A DNA stretch of 37,048 nucleotides from Acidobacteria bacterium 13_2_20CM_57_17 (GCA_001914785.1 MNDE01000059.1:1-37048), one strand, 5' to 3'. Counted from the stretch's first letter, positions 8,794 through 18,010 are shown. Numbers and translations: made by a program. The notes: generated from the letters alone by a model not told the origin.

Positions 8794-9814
8794 GCCGCGT
8801 TTTCTGGTTGTGCGTCTCGGTTCCCTCGGTGACATCGTCCACACGTTTCCCGCCGTCGCCGGCCTTCGTGAATCGTTCCCGAAAGCTGAAATTGTTTGGC
8901 TGACGCATCCGCGCTGGAAAGCGCTCATCGAAAGCGGCGAACTCGCAACAGAAATCTGGGAGACGGAAACTCGCTCGTACAAATCCTTGGGCGAAATCAT
9001 CAGACGAATCCGCAAGGAAAAGTTCACTGCTGCAATCGATTATCAGGGGCTATGGAAGTCCGCCTCGCTGCCTTTCCTAGGCGGCGTTCCGCGCAGGATT
9101 GGATTTTCCTCGCAAACGATTCGGGAGTTCGGCGTGCCGGTTCTGTACACCGATCGCGTTCACAGCACGCAAGCTCACATTGCCGACCAGAATGGAGAAT
9201 TGTCGCAGCGCGCGGGCGCTCGCAACGGCGTTGCCCCGGTTGTGCTCTCGGTGCCCTCGATTCAAGAAGTCTTCGTACTGCAACTCCTGCGAGGATTTGG
9301 CATTGAGCGGCACGTCGTATTGAGCCCTGCGGGCGGCTGGCGCTCGAAATGCTGGCCGCCGGATCGCTACGGTGCGCTCTGTCGGAGAATGCGCGCCGCC
9401 CTCGGGCTGCGCTGCGTGGTGAATTATGGGCCTGGCGAAGAGGATCTGTTCTCAACGATCAAGACGGCCAGTGGAGAAGCGGACCCTATCGCTTACAATG
9501 GGTCGCTCACTCAGCTCATGGCCCTTCTTCGCACTGCGGTCTGCATCGTCGGTGGTGACACGGGGCCGCTGCATCTCGCGGTCGCTCTTGGAACACCAGC
9601 AGTGGCCATTTTTGGCCCGACGGATCCAGAGCGAAACGGTCCCCATCGCCCGGGCAACTCCTCCGACAAAGCTCTTCCGCTTGATATCGTCTTGCGCAGT
9701 CCGAATGCGGTGACCACCTATAAACGAGGCGATCAAGCTGATCCTTCGATTTTGGAAATTGACGTCGACGCCGTTTTTGAAGGTGTTCGCCGTCAAGTTG
9801 AGATTCGCCGATGA
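8786..9814 (+). CDS. waaC: LPS heptosyltransferase I
   Basis: GT9-family enzyme that adds the first heptose to Kdo of the inner core. It has 342 residues. The N-terminal RFLVVRLGSLGDIVHTFPA carries the SLGD(I/V) signature of WaaC-type enzymes. DYQGLWKSASLPFL and the C-terminal nucleotide site GGDTGPLHLAVALGTP-AVAIFGPTDPERNGP follow. A second family member (waaF) is in the same operon. The WaaC and WaaF roles are assigned from these signature differences and the exact acceptor is not proven. The ATG overlaps the previous gene by 8 nt, and the stop overlaps the next gene by 4 nt. Confidence 0.88.
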   Translation: MAEPRFLVVRLGSLGDIVHTFPAVAGLRESFPKAEIVWLTHPRWKALIESGELATEIWETETRSYKSLGEIIRRIRKEKFTAAIDYQGLWKSASLPFLGGVPRRIGFSSQTIREFGVPVLYTDRVHSTQAHIADQNGELSQRAGARNGVAPVVLSVPSIQEVFVLQLLRGFGIERHVVLSPAGGWRSKCWPPDRYGALCRRMRAALGLRCVVNYGPGEEDLFSTIKTASGEADPIAYNGSLTQLMALLRTAVCIVGGDTGPLHLAVALGTPAVAIFGPTDPERNGPHRPGNSSDKALPLDIVLRSPNAVTTYKRGDQADPSILEIDVDAVFEGVRRQVEIRR

Positions 9815-10368
9815 GCGCAGCCGGCAATTTTTTTGTGCGTTGGCGCGTTCGCCTGGGTTATCCGCTCGCGATAGCGGTTCTTTATCTTTCGCGGCCCACG
9901 CCTCGCAGTATTTTTCTCGGCGCACTGGTTGGAGTCATTGGCCTGTGGCTACGTGCGTCCGCAGCGGGCTATCTTCATAAGCAGGAAGTCCTCACCGTCA
10001 CCGGTCCTTACGCTTACACCAGAAATCCACTCTATCTCGGCAGCGCTATCCTCGCTCTGGGAGCCGGAATTGCCACGCGTTCGTGGCTCTCCGGTTTAAT
10101 CCTGATTGTCTATTTCGCCGTATTCTATTCCATCGTAATGCAGCGAGAAGCGAGTGAGCTTCGCCTCCGCCACGGCACATCTTTCGATGAGTATGCTCGC
10201 ACTGTCCCGCTATTTATTCCGCGCCTGACCGCCGCGAAATTGCCGGGAGACTCCGCCGGTTCCTTCTCTTTTGCCCAGTACAAGAAAAATCATGAGTGGC
10301 AGGCCGCCGTTGGATTTCTGTTTCTTCTCCTAGTCCTGCTTGCGATCTGGCGCCTTCCCCTGCACTGA
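9811..10368 (+). CDS. Isoprenylcysteine carboxyl methyltransferase-like membrane protein
   Basis: 185 residues with about four or five membrane segments: LGYPLAIAVLYLS, IFLGALVGVIGLWLR, ILALGAGIA, LILIVYFAVFYSIV, and a C-terminal AVGFLFLLLVLLAIW. The ICMT/PEMT-type signature GPYAYTRNPLYLGSAI is clear, and EASELRLRHGTSFDEYARTV matches the conserved C-terminal E-x-x-L-x-x-x-x-G block of SAM-dependent membrane methyltransferases. The substrate cannot be told. Bacterial members methylate small or lipid substrates, and its place as last gene of the LPS operon (ATGA overlap with waaC) hints at an envelope lipid or core sugar. Its 3' end runs 39 nt into the convergent comEC gene. Confidence 0.8.
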   Translation: MSAAGNFFVRWRVRLGYPLAIAVLYLSRPTPRSIFLGALVGVIGLWLRASAAGYLHKQEVLTVTGPYAYTRNPLYLGSAILALGAGIATRSWLSGLILIVYFAVFYSIVMQREASELRLRHGTSFDEYARTVPLFIPRLTAAKLPGDSAGSFSFAQYKKNHEWQAAVGFLFLLLVLLAIWRLPLH

Positions 10369-13017
10369 GGCAGCCGCGTTTCCGCCGTTTGGACATGCGA
10401 CAAAGCAGCTAATCTCCAGTTGTCGGCCATCTGTCATGACTTGTACCGCCCCGTTTCGATCCGTCCTCAAGATTCGGATGCCCGCATTCTCCAATCGTTC
10501 CAGAAGCTCCGGGCTGGGATGTCCGTACGGGTTGTCTTCACCAGCAGATATGATCCCGACACGTGGCTGCACAGCCGCAAGGAATTCCGGCGTTGTCGAA
10601 TTCTTGCTTCCGTGATGGCCGATCTTCAGAACGTCGGCACGCATTGCCTCCGGGCCATTCTCAGAAAGAATTTCACGTTCCACCTGTTTTTCAGCGTCTC
10701 CAGGCAGCAACAGTGTTTCATTGCCATAGCGCAACCGCAGAACCAGGGAATCGTTATTCTTTGCGGAAGGAGCCACCTCCTCCGGAACAATCTCCGGCCA
10801 CAGGAATTCACCCTCGACACCATCCCAGCGAAAAGACTTGCCGCGCAACTCATGTTCGATGGGGATTTTCCGCTCGCGTGCCAGTTCCTCCAGCCTCACA
10901 AGCGCCGGAACGGACACTTCGCGCCCGATCCAAAGTTGCGCGACACGAAAATTCTCCAGGATTGCAGTCAGGCCGCCTAGATGGTCTTGGTGCGCGTGTG
11001 TCAGCGCGACAACATCCAGCTTCTGAAAACCCCGCGACCACAGATACGGTGAAACGGCTTCTTCACCCGGATCGACGCCGTTGTGTTCTTCGTGTCCGGG
11101 AAACCCGCCGAACGCTCCGCCTCCATCGATTAACAGAGTTTTTCCACCGGGAGTAACGACGAGCAGCGAGTCACCCTGCCCCACATCAAGGGCCGTCAAT
11201 TCCAATTTGCCTTTCGTCAACCTTTCTCCAAAGGGATAGATGGCGATCGTCAGCGCGCAAGCGACGAATCCACCGCGCAATCCCCAGACCATAGTTTTGT
11301 GCAACGGATGCTTCAATCGCATTTCGGCGCCCAGCAGAATGCCCACAGCAAGAAACAACACAATCAGCCAGAGCGGTGGCCCGGGAATGCGGTAACTCCA
11401 TCGCGGAAAATGCGCGAACCACTGGACAATGTGCAAAAGCAGTGAGGTTAGCCAGGCAAGCGGAACAGCAAGGAGTTTTCCAGCAGCCGTGAAAACCAGT
11501 CCGCAAGCCAAAGTCAGGAAGCCTAGCGGAACGACGATGCCGGTTAGCGGGACGGCTGCAAGGTTCACCAGCGGCGCCGACAAGGGAATACGATGAAAAT
11601 CGCGCGCCATTAAAGGCAACATTCCGGCTTGCAGAGCCAATGTGAGAACCAACAGCTCCCACACACGAAAAGTCAGGGACAATCCGCCGGCGATAAGATC
11701 GCCGGTTGGTTTGCTCAGCCGTTGAGGCAACCGTGAAGTAAGCCACAGCGCCAGCGAACGCAGATCGATTCGGAATTGAATTGCGCGCGGCTCGTGAGCG
11801 GCATCTCGCGTTACGTCACGCCAGCCGCAAAGCGCGCGTACATGAGGTTGTGCCGTTTTCTCTAGCCACGGAAGCGCCAGTCCCGCAATGCAGCCTATGG
11901 CCACGAACGTCAATTGGAAGCTCGAGTCGCGCAGGGCGAGCGGTTTTGCCACAAGCAGAATTACAGCCGCAACTGCTGCTGAATTGAGCAGCTCCAGTCG
12001 GCGAAAGAAAAATCCGCCAAGCACAACGATCGCCGCCATCACTGCAGCGCGCAAAACGGGAGTGCGCTGCTCGACCACGCCCACATAAGCTGCGAGCATC
12101 GTAAGCGTGAACAGCATCGTCCACATCCGCGACAATCGCAGCTTCCTTCCTACCCAGTAGAGCGCGAAAGCGAGAGCCCCGACATGCAAACCTGCCACGA
12201 CCAGCACGTGAAAAACGCCCGTCTTCTGAAAATCCAACGCTTCCGCTCGGTCAACAAAATTCCGGTCGCCCAAAAGCATCGCCCGCAAAACTCCTGCGAC
12301 TTGCGGAGCGGCTGCGAAGAGCATATCAATCTCGTCGCGCAATGTCCTCCGCGCCCGTGCGAGAACCGTTCCGATAGTTGGAGTCGACGAGCTGATTCGT
12401 TCGATTAGCTGTGGCGTTCGCAGGGTGGCCACGATATCGATGTTTTGTTGCGAGAGATAAGCGCGCCGATCGAACGCGCCTTCATCCTTGAAAATCTGCG
12501 GCCGCTTGGCCTCCGCCAAAACCGCCACTTCGTCTCCCGCATGAAGTTCCGGCGGCACCGGACCCTCCGGATGCGCTGTGAAGCTCAGGCGCAAGCCTCC
12601 TCGCGCCGGATGAAAGGCCCCTTCGAACTCAACACCGGTAAGCTCAATTTCGTATCCGTAGCCCCATGGCAGGCGGGTCGGTTCATCACGCAGATGACCG
12701 CGCCATCGCAGGGGTGTTTTCAGCGAGATGCGGCTTTGTTTGACGAGCGAGATCACGTGATTCGCATCTCGCGGTAGTTCTGCAATGCAAACGCCTAGAA
12801 ATCCAAGCAGCACCCAGCCAAGCAGGGAAGCGACGGTTGCAGGAAAAAGATACCCAATTCTTAAAAGAAGGATTCCAGCGAGGACGAAGAAAGCAACTAA
12901 CAGGAAAAGGGAAGAAAGGAGAATGTGAGAGCAAGCATTTCTTGCAACCGTAGGATGCAAGCCGAGCACGATGCCGCTAGCAAATGCCGCGACAATCGCT
13001 ACGGCGGGCAGCCTCAT
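10330..13017 (-). CDS. comEC: ComEC/Rec2-type DNA uptake channel
   Basis: Inner-membrane channel and nuclease-like protein for natural transformation, which passes single-stranded DNA into the cytoplasm. It has 895 residues with the full three-part layout. The N-terminal membrane and OB-like (DUF4131) region ends at about residue 190. The multi-helix Competence domain contains VFHVLVVAGLHVGALAFALYW and PLSAPLVNLAAVPLTGIVVP. The C-terminal metallo-beta-lactamase domain begins LTALDVGQGDSLLVV, with LTHAHQDHLGG (HxHxDH) and later IGHHGSKNST. The zinc ligands appear intact, so the nuclease domain may be active. The ATG overlaps the rlmD stop by 4 nt, and its 3' end overlaps the convergent LPS operon. 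Confidence 0.93.
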   Translation of the reverse strand: MRLPAVAIVAAFASGIVLGLHPTVARNACSHILLSSLFLLVAFFVLAGILLLRIGYLFPATVASLLGWVLLGFLGVCIAELPRDANHVISLVKQSRISLKTPLRWRGHLRDEPTRLPWGYGYEIELTGVEFEGAFHPARGGLRLSFTAHPEGPVPPELHAGDEVAVLAEAKRPQIFKDEGAFDRRAYLSQQNIDIVATLRTPQLIERISSSTPTIGTVLARARRTLRDEIDMLFAAAPQVAGVLRAMLLGDRNFVDRAEALDFQKTGVFHVLVVAGLHVGALAFALYWVGRKLRLSRMWTMLFTLTMLAAYVGVVEQRTPVLRAAVMAAIVVLGGFFFRRLELLNSAAVAAVILLVAKPLALRDSSFQLTFVAIGCIAGLALPWLEKTAQPHVRALCGWRDVTRDAAHEPRAIQFRIDLRSLALWLTSRLPQRLSKPTGDLIAGGLSLTFRVWELLVLTLALQAGMLPLMARDFHRIPLSAPLVNLAAVPLTGIVVPLGFLTLACGLVFTAAGKLLAVPLAWLTSLLLHIVQWFAHFPRWSYRIPGPPLWLIVLFLAVGILLGAEMRLKHPLHKTMVWGLRGGFVACALTIAIYPFGERLTKGKLELTALDVGQGDSLLVVTPGGKTLLIDGGGAFGGFPGHEEHNGVDPGEEAVSPYLWSRGFQKLDVVALTHAHQDHLGGLTAILENFRVAQLWIGREVSVPALVRLEELARERKIPIEHELRGKSFRWDGVEGEFLWPEIVPEEVAPSAKNNDSLVLRLRYGNETLLLPGDAEKQVEREILSENGPEAMRADVLKIGHHGSKNSTTPEFLAAVQPRVGIISAGEDNPYGHPSPELLERLENAGIRILRTDRNGAVQVMTDGRQLEISCFVACPNGGNAAASVQGKAPDRKQD

Positions 13018-14321
13018 GGCGCTCGTCGCAACCTGACCAGCGTTTCGATATGAAATGTTTGTGGGAACAGGTCGAACAGGTGCATCTCCGCGATTTCATA
13101 TCGGACACTTGGCCCGATGATTTCCTTTGGTTTCCGAGGTGAGCTCATCAAAACCGCCAAATCGCGGGCCAGCGTGGACGGATCGCAAGAAAGGTACACA
13201 ATTTCTTTGGCGCCAAGTTCCGCGAGCTTGCCCGCAGCTTCTGCGCCCAATCCGGCCCTTGGCGGATCAAGGATCACAAAGTCTGGCCGTTCTTCCGTTT
13301 TTTTCAGAAACTCTTCGGCATGTTCATTGTGCGAGACAATCGTGACGCCGACCATCTCAGCATTAACGTAAAGGTCCCGTGTAGCAGCAAGATTGGCATC
13401 CACGCTTACCACTTTTCGGAATGTCTTCGCCAGCGGCAACGTGAAGAACCCTACGCCCGAATACAGATCCAGCGCCAGCTCGCCATGCGCATCGGCTGTC
13501 ACGGTCTTCAGCAAATCCTCGATCAGAAATCGGTTCACTTGAAAGAACGAAAGATGGCTGACCCGGTATTTGAATCCGCCGGCTTCGTGCGTCAAGTAAC
13601 CCGGCCCCGTCAATTCAAAGCGATTTTTCTTTTGGTCTAGCAGCAGCAAACTTTCGATCTCCGGCAAAGCCTCGCGGAAAGTGGCCGCGAGTTCCGTGGC
13701 TGGCTTCGAGAATTTCTCAAACGCCACATTCAACGCAATTTTTTCGTCCGCCGAATCGGCAAACGCTTCAATCTCCTGAATCCCCGCCGGCAATGTGCTG
13801 GAGCGCGCCATGTCTTGAAGCTGGGCGAAGGTGCGCGCAAGGCGCGGAGAAAGCACGGGGCATTCATCGATCGGCACGATTATTGAGCTTTCCGGCAGGA
13901 AGTATCCCAGCGCGCGAGGCATCCCGCCCCTCACGGCCCACTGGGCGCGGTTACGATAGCCGTAAGACACCGCGGAATGCTCGACGATTGTACTATCCCA
14001 AGTGATTCCGCCGAGACGCGAAAGCGTCTCCCTCAAAATCTCTTTCTTGAGCCTTAACTGTTCCTCCGATGGAATGTGCTGGTAATGGCAGCCGCCGCAT
14101 TTCTGAAAATGCGCGCACTTTGCTTTCCCGCGCTCTTTCGCGGGTGAAGTCACCTCCAGAAGTTCCGCCCAGACCAATTTCTTCTTTCGTGACTTGGCGT
14201 TTGCGCGTACTTCTTCGCCTGGTAATACATACGGCACAAAAACGGTATCTCCATCGGCGTGCGCCAAGCCGTCACCACCGTAAATGAGCTTCTCAATCGA
14301 TAATCGTAACGCATCAGCCAT
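13014..14321 (-). CDS. rlmD: 23S rRNA (uracil-C5)-methyltransferase, RlmD/RlmCD/TrmA family
   Basis: SAM-dependent m5U methyltransferase, 435 residues. An N-terminal TRAM (OB) domain (KLIYGGDGLAHADGDTVFVP) comes first. The [4Fe-4S] cysteines C69-x5-C75-x2-C78-x75-C154 are all present, which separates RumA-type enzymes from cluster-free relatives. The SAM site is LDLYSGVGFFTLPLA, and the catalytic Cys lies in YLSCDPSTLARDLA, followed by LFPQTFHIETLV. Whether it modifies U1939, U747 or both cannot be told from sequence. It is the first gene of a two-gene operon with comEC. Confidence 0.92.
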   Translation of the reverse strand: MADALRLSIEKLIYGGDGLAHADGDTVFVPYVLPGEEVRANAKSRKKKLVWAELLEVTSPAKERGKAKCAHFQKCGGCHYQHIPSEEQLRLKKEILRETLSRLGGITWDSTIVEHSAVSYGYRNRAQWAVRGGMPRALGYFLPESSIIVPIDECPVLSPRLARTFAQLQDMARSSTLPAGIQEIEAFADSADEKIALNVAFEKFSKPATELAATFREALPEIESLLLLDQKKNRFELTGPGYLTHEAGGFKYRVSHLSFFQVNRFLIEDLLKTVTADAHGELALDLYSGVGFFTLPLAKTFRKVVSVDANLAATRDLYVNAEMVGVTIVSHNEHAEEFLKKTEERPDFVILDPPRAGLGAEAAGKLAELGAKEIVYLSCDPSTLARDLAVLMSSPRKPKEIIGPSVRYEIAEMHLFDLFPQTFHIETLVRLRRAP

Positions 14322-14338
14322 ACTGCCGTCCTATTCTA

Positions 14339-14368
14339 AGATAACTTGTGGCGCAGGTGTGAGATCAA
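14339..14368 (-). promoter_or_regulatory. Possible sigma70-type promoter for rlmD-comEC
   Basis: On the minus strand, TTGATC (14368-14363) is followed after 18 nt by TTATCT (14344-14339), just ahead of the rlmD ATG at 14321. The match is moderate and the predicted leader very short. Confidence 0.3.
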
Positions 14369-14411
14369 ATCGTTCTTGTTTGCGAATGGCCGGTCATCTT
14401 GCTGACCAACG

Positions 14412-15134
14412 CTACGTCAAGTAGAAAAGGCTCAGGCGCGGGATTCCGAATTCTTCCAGGAGCCGTTTCTGGATGTACTGTTTTTCGACCATTGCCAGTT
14501 GCTCAGCTTTCATCTTCCGCCGGTACATTGCCAGCTGCCCATCCACTTCGCGGCGGACCTTCAGCATCAGCTCTTCCGGCGCGTGGCTGGTCAACAGTGT
14601 CTGTATCTTCTCATCCAGAACCGTCAAACGCCGCTCCAAGTCTTCCAAGTCCAGCGTTGCCGGTGTATCAAGAATCTCGGCGCTGGACTCCAGCGATTCC
14701 ACAATCCCTGTCAAACGCTTAGCCATCTCCGGGTGTCTCTGCAAACTCTTTTCCGCCGCCTGTTTCAATCGCTCCACATTCTTCGCAAAATATTTCCTCA
14801 ATTCGTCTCGCGAAAACGCTTCGCTTTCAGTCCTTTGAGCGGCTCTTGGCGAGCTTCCCGTAGCCGCCTCCTGCTGTTCCTCTGCGGCTTCCAGCACCGC
14901 GTCGGTGCAATATGCCAGATTCTTCAGCGGCTTTCCTGCTCCTCGCCGCGACCGCTGATAGCTCTCAAAGGCCTTGTCCATGCCTTTCAAAGCGGCTTCG
15001 AGCGGCACTCCGGCTTTCTGCCATGCTTCCATGATCGCCCAGTCCAGCGGGGACACCAGCAGATGCGCCCCGCGTTTCTTCCAAAAATACTCTTCGATTT
15101 CCGTGAAGTAGTTGAAGTAGTTCCAGCCGTCCAT
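14412..15134 (-). CDS. Conserved-looking protein of unknown function, predicted coiled coil
   Basis: 240 residues, no signal peptide and no membrane segment. The N-terminal 90 residues (GWNYFNYFTEIEEYFWKKRG, then PLDWAIMEAWQKAGVPLEAA) are compact and aromatic, like a helical DNA- or protein-binding domain. A charged linker follows. Residues from about 125 on are long helices rich in E, K, R and L (QAAEKSLQRHPEMAKRLTGI and onward), likely coiled coil. I do not recognise the family. It is the last gene of the valS-nadC-birA-coaX run, 71 nt after coaX, and the start at ATG 15134 has no strong ribosome-binding site. A structural-maintenance or regulatory role is possible but not shown. Confidence 0.7.
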   Translation of the reverse strand: MDGWNYFNYFTEIEEYFWKKRGAHLLVSPLDWAIMEAWQKAGVPLEAALKGMDKAFESYQRSRRGAGKPLKNLAYCTDAVLEAAEEQQEAATGSSPRAAQRTESEAFSRDELRKYFAKNVERLKQAAEKSLQRHPEMAKRLTGIVESLESSAEILDTPATLDLEDLERRLTVLDEKIQTLLTSHAPEELMLKVRREVDGQLAMYRRKMKAEQLAMVEKQYIQKRLLEEFGIPRLSLFYLT

Positions 15135-15205
15135 TTTTGTTGGCGACGCCCCTAGAATTCCCGGCTGCAGGTTTCGATCCCGCCAGGGTCGCCGCTCGGC
15201 GCCGC

Positions 15206-16024
15206 TTAACTCTGCGCTTTCTTTGCCGGTGACGCCGCCGCGCTCTTGCCGTGTTCCGCCGGCTGGTTTTTCTCCCAGATCAATCGCAGGCCGGTCAGAG
15301 TAAGGAATTCGTCCGTGTGCTGGATGTGCTTCGACCCTTTAGACACCAGCCTGGCCTGCCCGCCGGTCGCAACAACCTTCGCATCTTCGCCCAACTCTTT
15401 CTTTATCCGCGCAAGCATTCCATCCACCATGTCCACCGCGCCGTAATACAAACCCGCCTGCATGTGCGTGACGGTATTGGTTCCGATCACTTTCCCAGGC
15501 TCCTTGATCTCCACACGGGGCAGTCGTGCGGCGCGCGCAAAGAGGGCCTCCGACGAAATCCCGAGCCCCGGCGCGATGACCCCGCCGAGGTATTCACCTT
15601 TTGCCGAAATTACATCAAACTTAATCGCCGTCCCGAAGTCCACTACAATGCACGGCCCGCCGTATTGATGAAACGCCGCCACCCCGTTAACAATACGGTC
15701 CGCGCCCACTTCCGACGGATTGTCTACCAGCACAGCCATCCCGGTCTTCACGCCCATTTCCACGAACAACGCCTTCTTTCCAAAATAAACCCGCGACATT
15801 TCTGCGAGTGTTCGATTCACCGGCGGCACGACCGAGCTGATGATCACTCCCGTGATGGCGTCCCTGTCCAGCCCCGCGAGCGTGAAAAGATTCCTCGTCA
15901 GCACGCCATATTCGTCAACCGTCTGCTCCCGCGCCGTCGTCAAACGCCAGTTCGCAACCAGTTCTTCGCCGCGAAAAACGCCCAGCACAGAGTTGGTATT
16001 CCCCACGTCAATGGTCAGCAGCAT
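15206..16024 (-). CDS. coaX: Type III pantothenate kinase
   Basis: Phosphorylates pantothenate, the first step of coenzyme A synthesis. At 272 residues it is normal. Motifs of the ASKHA-fold CoaX family are visible: [16 protein letters not shown] (phosphate-binding loop with Asp), [22 protein letters not shown], and [16 protein letters not shown] (the D-F-G-T-A block). GGVIAPGL and a C-terminal [11 protein letters not shown] complete the core. The last 20 residues are Ala/Lys-rich and probably disordered. The gene abuts birA with no gap, so the two cofactor enzymes are likely co-translated. Confidence 0.95.
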   Translation of the reverse strand: MLLTIDVGNTNSVLGVFRGEELVANWRLTTAREQTVDEYGVLTRNLFTLAGLDRDAITGVIISSVVPPVNRTLAEMSRVYFGKKALFVEMGVKTGMAVLVDNPSEVGADRIVNGVAAFHQYGGPCIVVDFGTAIKFDVISAKGEYLGGVIAPGLGISSEALFARAARLPRVEIKEPGKVIGTNTVTHMQAGLYYGAVDMVDGMLARIKKELGEDAKVVATGGQARLVSKGSKHIQHTDEFLTLTGLRLIWEKNQPAEHGKSAAASPAKKAQS

Positions 16025-17029
16025 CTAGCGTGCCTCCGTGACGTCCCCTGAAATCACCGCCGTAATTCGCCCGTCTTCCCGCTCCACTTGCAGCAATCCT
16101 TCCGGCCCAAGCCCTGCCGTCGTACCGGAGTAGCTCTCGGTTCCGTTTGTTACTCGCACGCGCTTGCCTTTCGCATAACTCGACACCGATTCGAAGCGCG
16201 CAATTACACTGGCCACGCCTTCCCGCACGAATTGATTGTAATCGTTCTCGAATTCGCGCAGCAACCGCACCAGCAGTTCCATGCGCGATTGCCGTTTGCC
16301 CGTTTCCGCGCGCAGGGAACTCGCTACATTGGAAAGCTCCCCGGGGAACTTTTCTTGATTCACGTTCAGCCCGATTCCCACAATCACAAATCGCACTTGA
16401 TTCGGTTCCGCGTGCATCTCCGTCAGGATGCCTCCGACTTTTTTCCCGCGAATAAGCAAGTCGTTCGGCCACTTTAGCTCCACCTTCAGCCCTGTCACGG
16501 CCTGCACCGCGGAATGTGCCGAGAGTCCTGCCATCATGGTCAGCAGCGGAGCCTGCACGGGCGCCAACTTCGGTCGAAGAAGCAACGTCACATAAATTCC
16601 CGCCGCGCGTTCGGAATGCCACTTGCGTCCCGCGCGCCCGCGTCCGGCGGTTTGCTCTTCCGCCAGGACGACCGCGCCTTCCGGTTCCCCGGCATGACCC
16701 AATTCCAGCGCCACGCGATTCGTCGAGTCCGTCTTGAAAAAATGAAAGATGCGTTTCCCGAAAAGGCCGCCTTTCAGCCGTTGCTTTAGCATGTCCGGGG
16801 TCAGAATATCGGGCACCTGCTCCAGGAAGTATCCGGTTGCAGGCTGGCCTTTTGCTTTGACGCCCAATCCGCGCAGGCGTTCCACCCACCGCCACACGGT
16901 CGATCGCGAGACGCCAATCTCCTTTGCAATTCGCGCGCCGCTGATTACGATGGTGGCGTTCTCCGACAGCAACGTAAGCAACCCCGCCAGCCGCCGGTCG
17001 GTCGTGCCCGGCATGGATTCTTGAGTCAT
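16025..17029 (-). CDS. birA: Biotin-[acetyl-CoA-carboxylase] ligase with HTH repressor domain
   Basis: Joins biotin to the biotin carboxyl carrier protein. It has 334 residues from ATG 17029; a longer frame to 17089 would run into nadC. An N-terminal winged helix-turn-helix (about residues 12-70, with IAKEIGVSRSTVWRWVERLR) makes it a group II enzyme that may also repress biotin genes. The catalytic core shows TDSTNRVALELG, the biotinyl-AMP loop EEQTAGRGRAGRKWHS, LKWPNDLLIRGKKVGGILTE and VIVGIGLNVNQEKFP. The C-terminal SH3-like domain ends with the gene. The nadC stop lies 34 nt upstream. Confidence 0.95.
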   Translation of the reverse strand: MTQESMPGTTDRRLAGLLTLLSENATIVISGARIAKEIGVSRSTVWRWVERLRGLGVKAKGQPATGYFLEQVPDILTPDMLKQRLKGGLFGKRIFHFFKTDSTNRVALELGHAGEPEGAVVLAEEQTAGRGRAGRKWHSERAAGIYVTLLLRPKLAPVQAPLLTMMAGLSAHSAVQAVTGLKVELKWPNDLLIRGKKVGGILTEMHAEPNQVRFVIVGIGLNVNQEKFPGELSNVASSLRAETGKRQSRMELLVRLLREFENDYNQFVREGVASVIARFESVSSYAKGKRVRVTNGTESYSGTTAGLGPEGLLQVEREDGRITAVISGDVTEAR

Positions 17030-17063
17030 CGGGATTTGCCGCGCCCCTTCGCGCCGCCTAAGC

Positions 17064-17996
17064 TTACGTTCCCTCGATGCTGTCCACAAGCAGGCTGAGG
17101 TTCGCGGCAGGCGCCGAGTGCGTCAGCATCCCCGAAGAAAGAAAGTCGGCGCCTGTCTCCGCGTATGCTCGCGCGTTGTCGAGCGTGATCCCACCGGAGA
17201 TTTCGATAACGCATTCCGCGCGAATCCCCCGCGCGATCTTCACGCATTCCGCGGCGCGCTCCAGTGGCATATTGTCCAGTAGCACTGCCTCGGCACCGGC
17301 CCCCAGTGCTTCCAGCAATTCTTTTTGGTTACGAACCTCGATCTGTACTGGCAAGGGGCCTGGGCCGACGACTTCCGGGTCCAGCCCCGCCGCATCATAA
17401 GCGCTCGCGGCCCGGGGGGGCTGCGACTTTGGCAACACATAGGTATGCGCTTTGTCTACCGCTTCCTTCATTCCTCCAGCCAGCGCGACGTGGTTCTCTT
17501 TCAGTAGGATGGCGTCATAGAGACCGAAGCGGTGGTTGCTGCCGCCGCCCGTCTTCACCGCATACTTTTCCAGCGCCCGCAATCCAGGTGTTGTTTTCCT
17601 CGTATCGCGGATGCGCGTCCTCGTGCCCGCCAGTTGCTCCACAAAGCGCCGCGTCAGCGTCGCAACTCCGCAAAGATGCGCCAGAAAATTCAGTGCGGTT
17701 CGCTCGCCCGTTAGGATTGCGCGGGCATTTCCTTTGATCTGCACAATCTCCGCACCAGGTTCTACAAACGAGCCGTCGTTGTGCGGAAATGTGACCCGAA
17801 TCTCTGGATCCAGGGCCCGGAACACTTTTTCGGCAATCGGCAGACCCGCGCAAACCAGCGTTTGCCTGGCGAGAATCTTAGCCCTTGCTGACGTGCGGGG
17901 CGGTACAACCGCCGAGGTCGTCGCGTCTGCCGCGCCGATATCCTCTTCCAGCGCGCGCCGCACCAGGTCAGCAATGTAATGAGAGTTCCAATCCAT
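17064..17996 (-). CDS. nadC: Nicotinate-nucleotide pyrophosphorylase (carboxylating)
   Basis: Quinolinate phosphoribosyltransferase, which makes nicotinate mononucleotide in de novo NAD synthesis. It has 310 residues. Visible family blocks are ALEEDIGAADATTSAVV at the N-terminus, the active-site ERTALNFLAHLCGVATLTRR, the basic TRKTTPGLRALEKYAVKTGG, and HRFGLYDAILLKENH. The C-terminal barrel shows VLLDNMPLE and IEISGGITLDNARAYAETG. The gene begins 14 nt after the valS stop and forms part of the cofactor operon; the enzymes for the earlier steps (NadA, NadB) are not in the window. Confidence 0.95.
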   Translation of the reverse strand: MDWNSHYIADLVRRALEEDIGAADATTSAVVPPRTSARAKILARQTLVCAGLPIAEKVFRALDPEIRVTFPHNDGSFVEPGAEIVQIKGNARAILTGERTALNFLAHLCGVATLTRRFVEQLAGTRTRIRDTRKTTPGLRALEKYAVKTGGGSNHRFGLYDAILLKENHVALAGGMKEAVDKAHTYVLPKSQPPRAASAYDAAGLDPEVVGPGPLPVQIEVRNQKELLEALGAGAEAVLLDNMPLERAAECVKIARGIRAECVIEISGGITLDNARAYAETGADFLSSGMLTHSAPAANLSLLVDSIEGT

Positions 17997-18010
17997 AAGA
18001 TCCCGAAGAA

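Noticed and set aside
14392..14407. GGTCA-N6-TGACC hairpin after the 240-residue unknown gene as a terminator
   Set aside because: The stem is only 5 bp and no T-run follows on the minus strand, so I do not call it.
15140..15205. tRNA-like TTCGATCCCGCC string between coaX and the unknown gene
   Set aside because: It resembles a T-arm by chance; there is no acceptor stem, anticodon arm or D-arm in the 71-nt gap.
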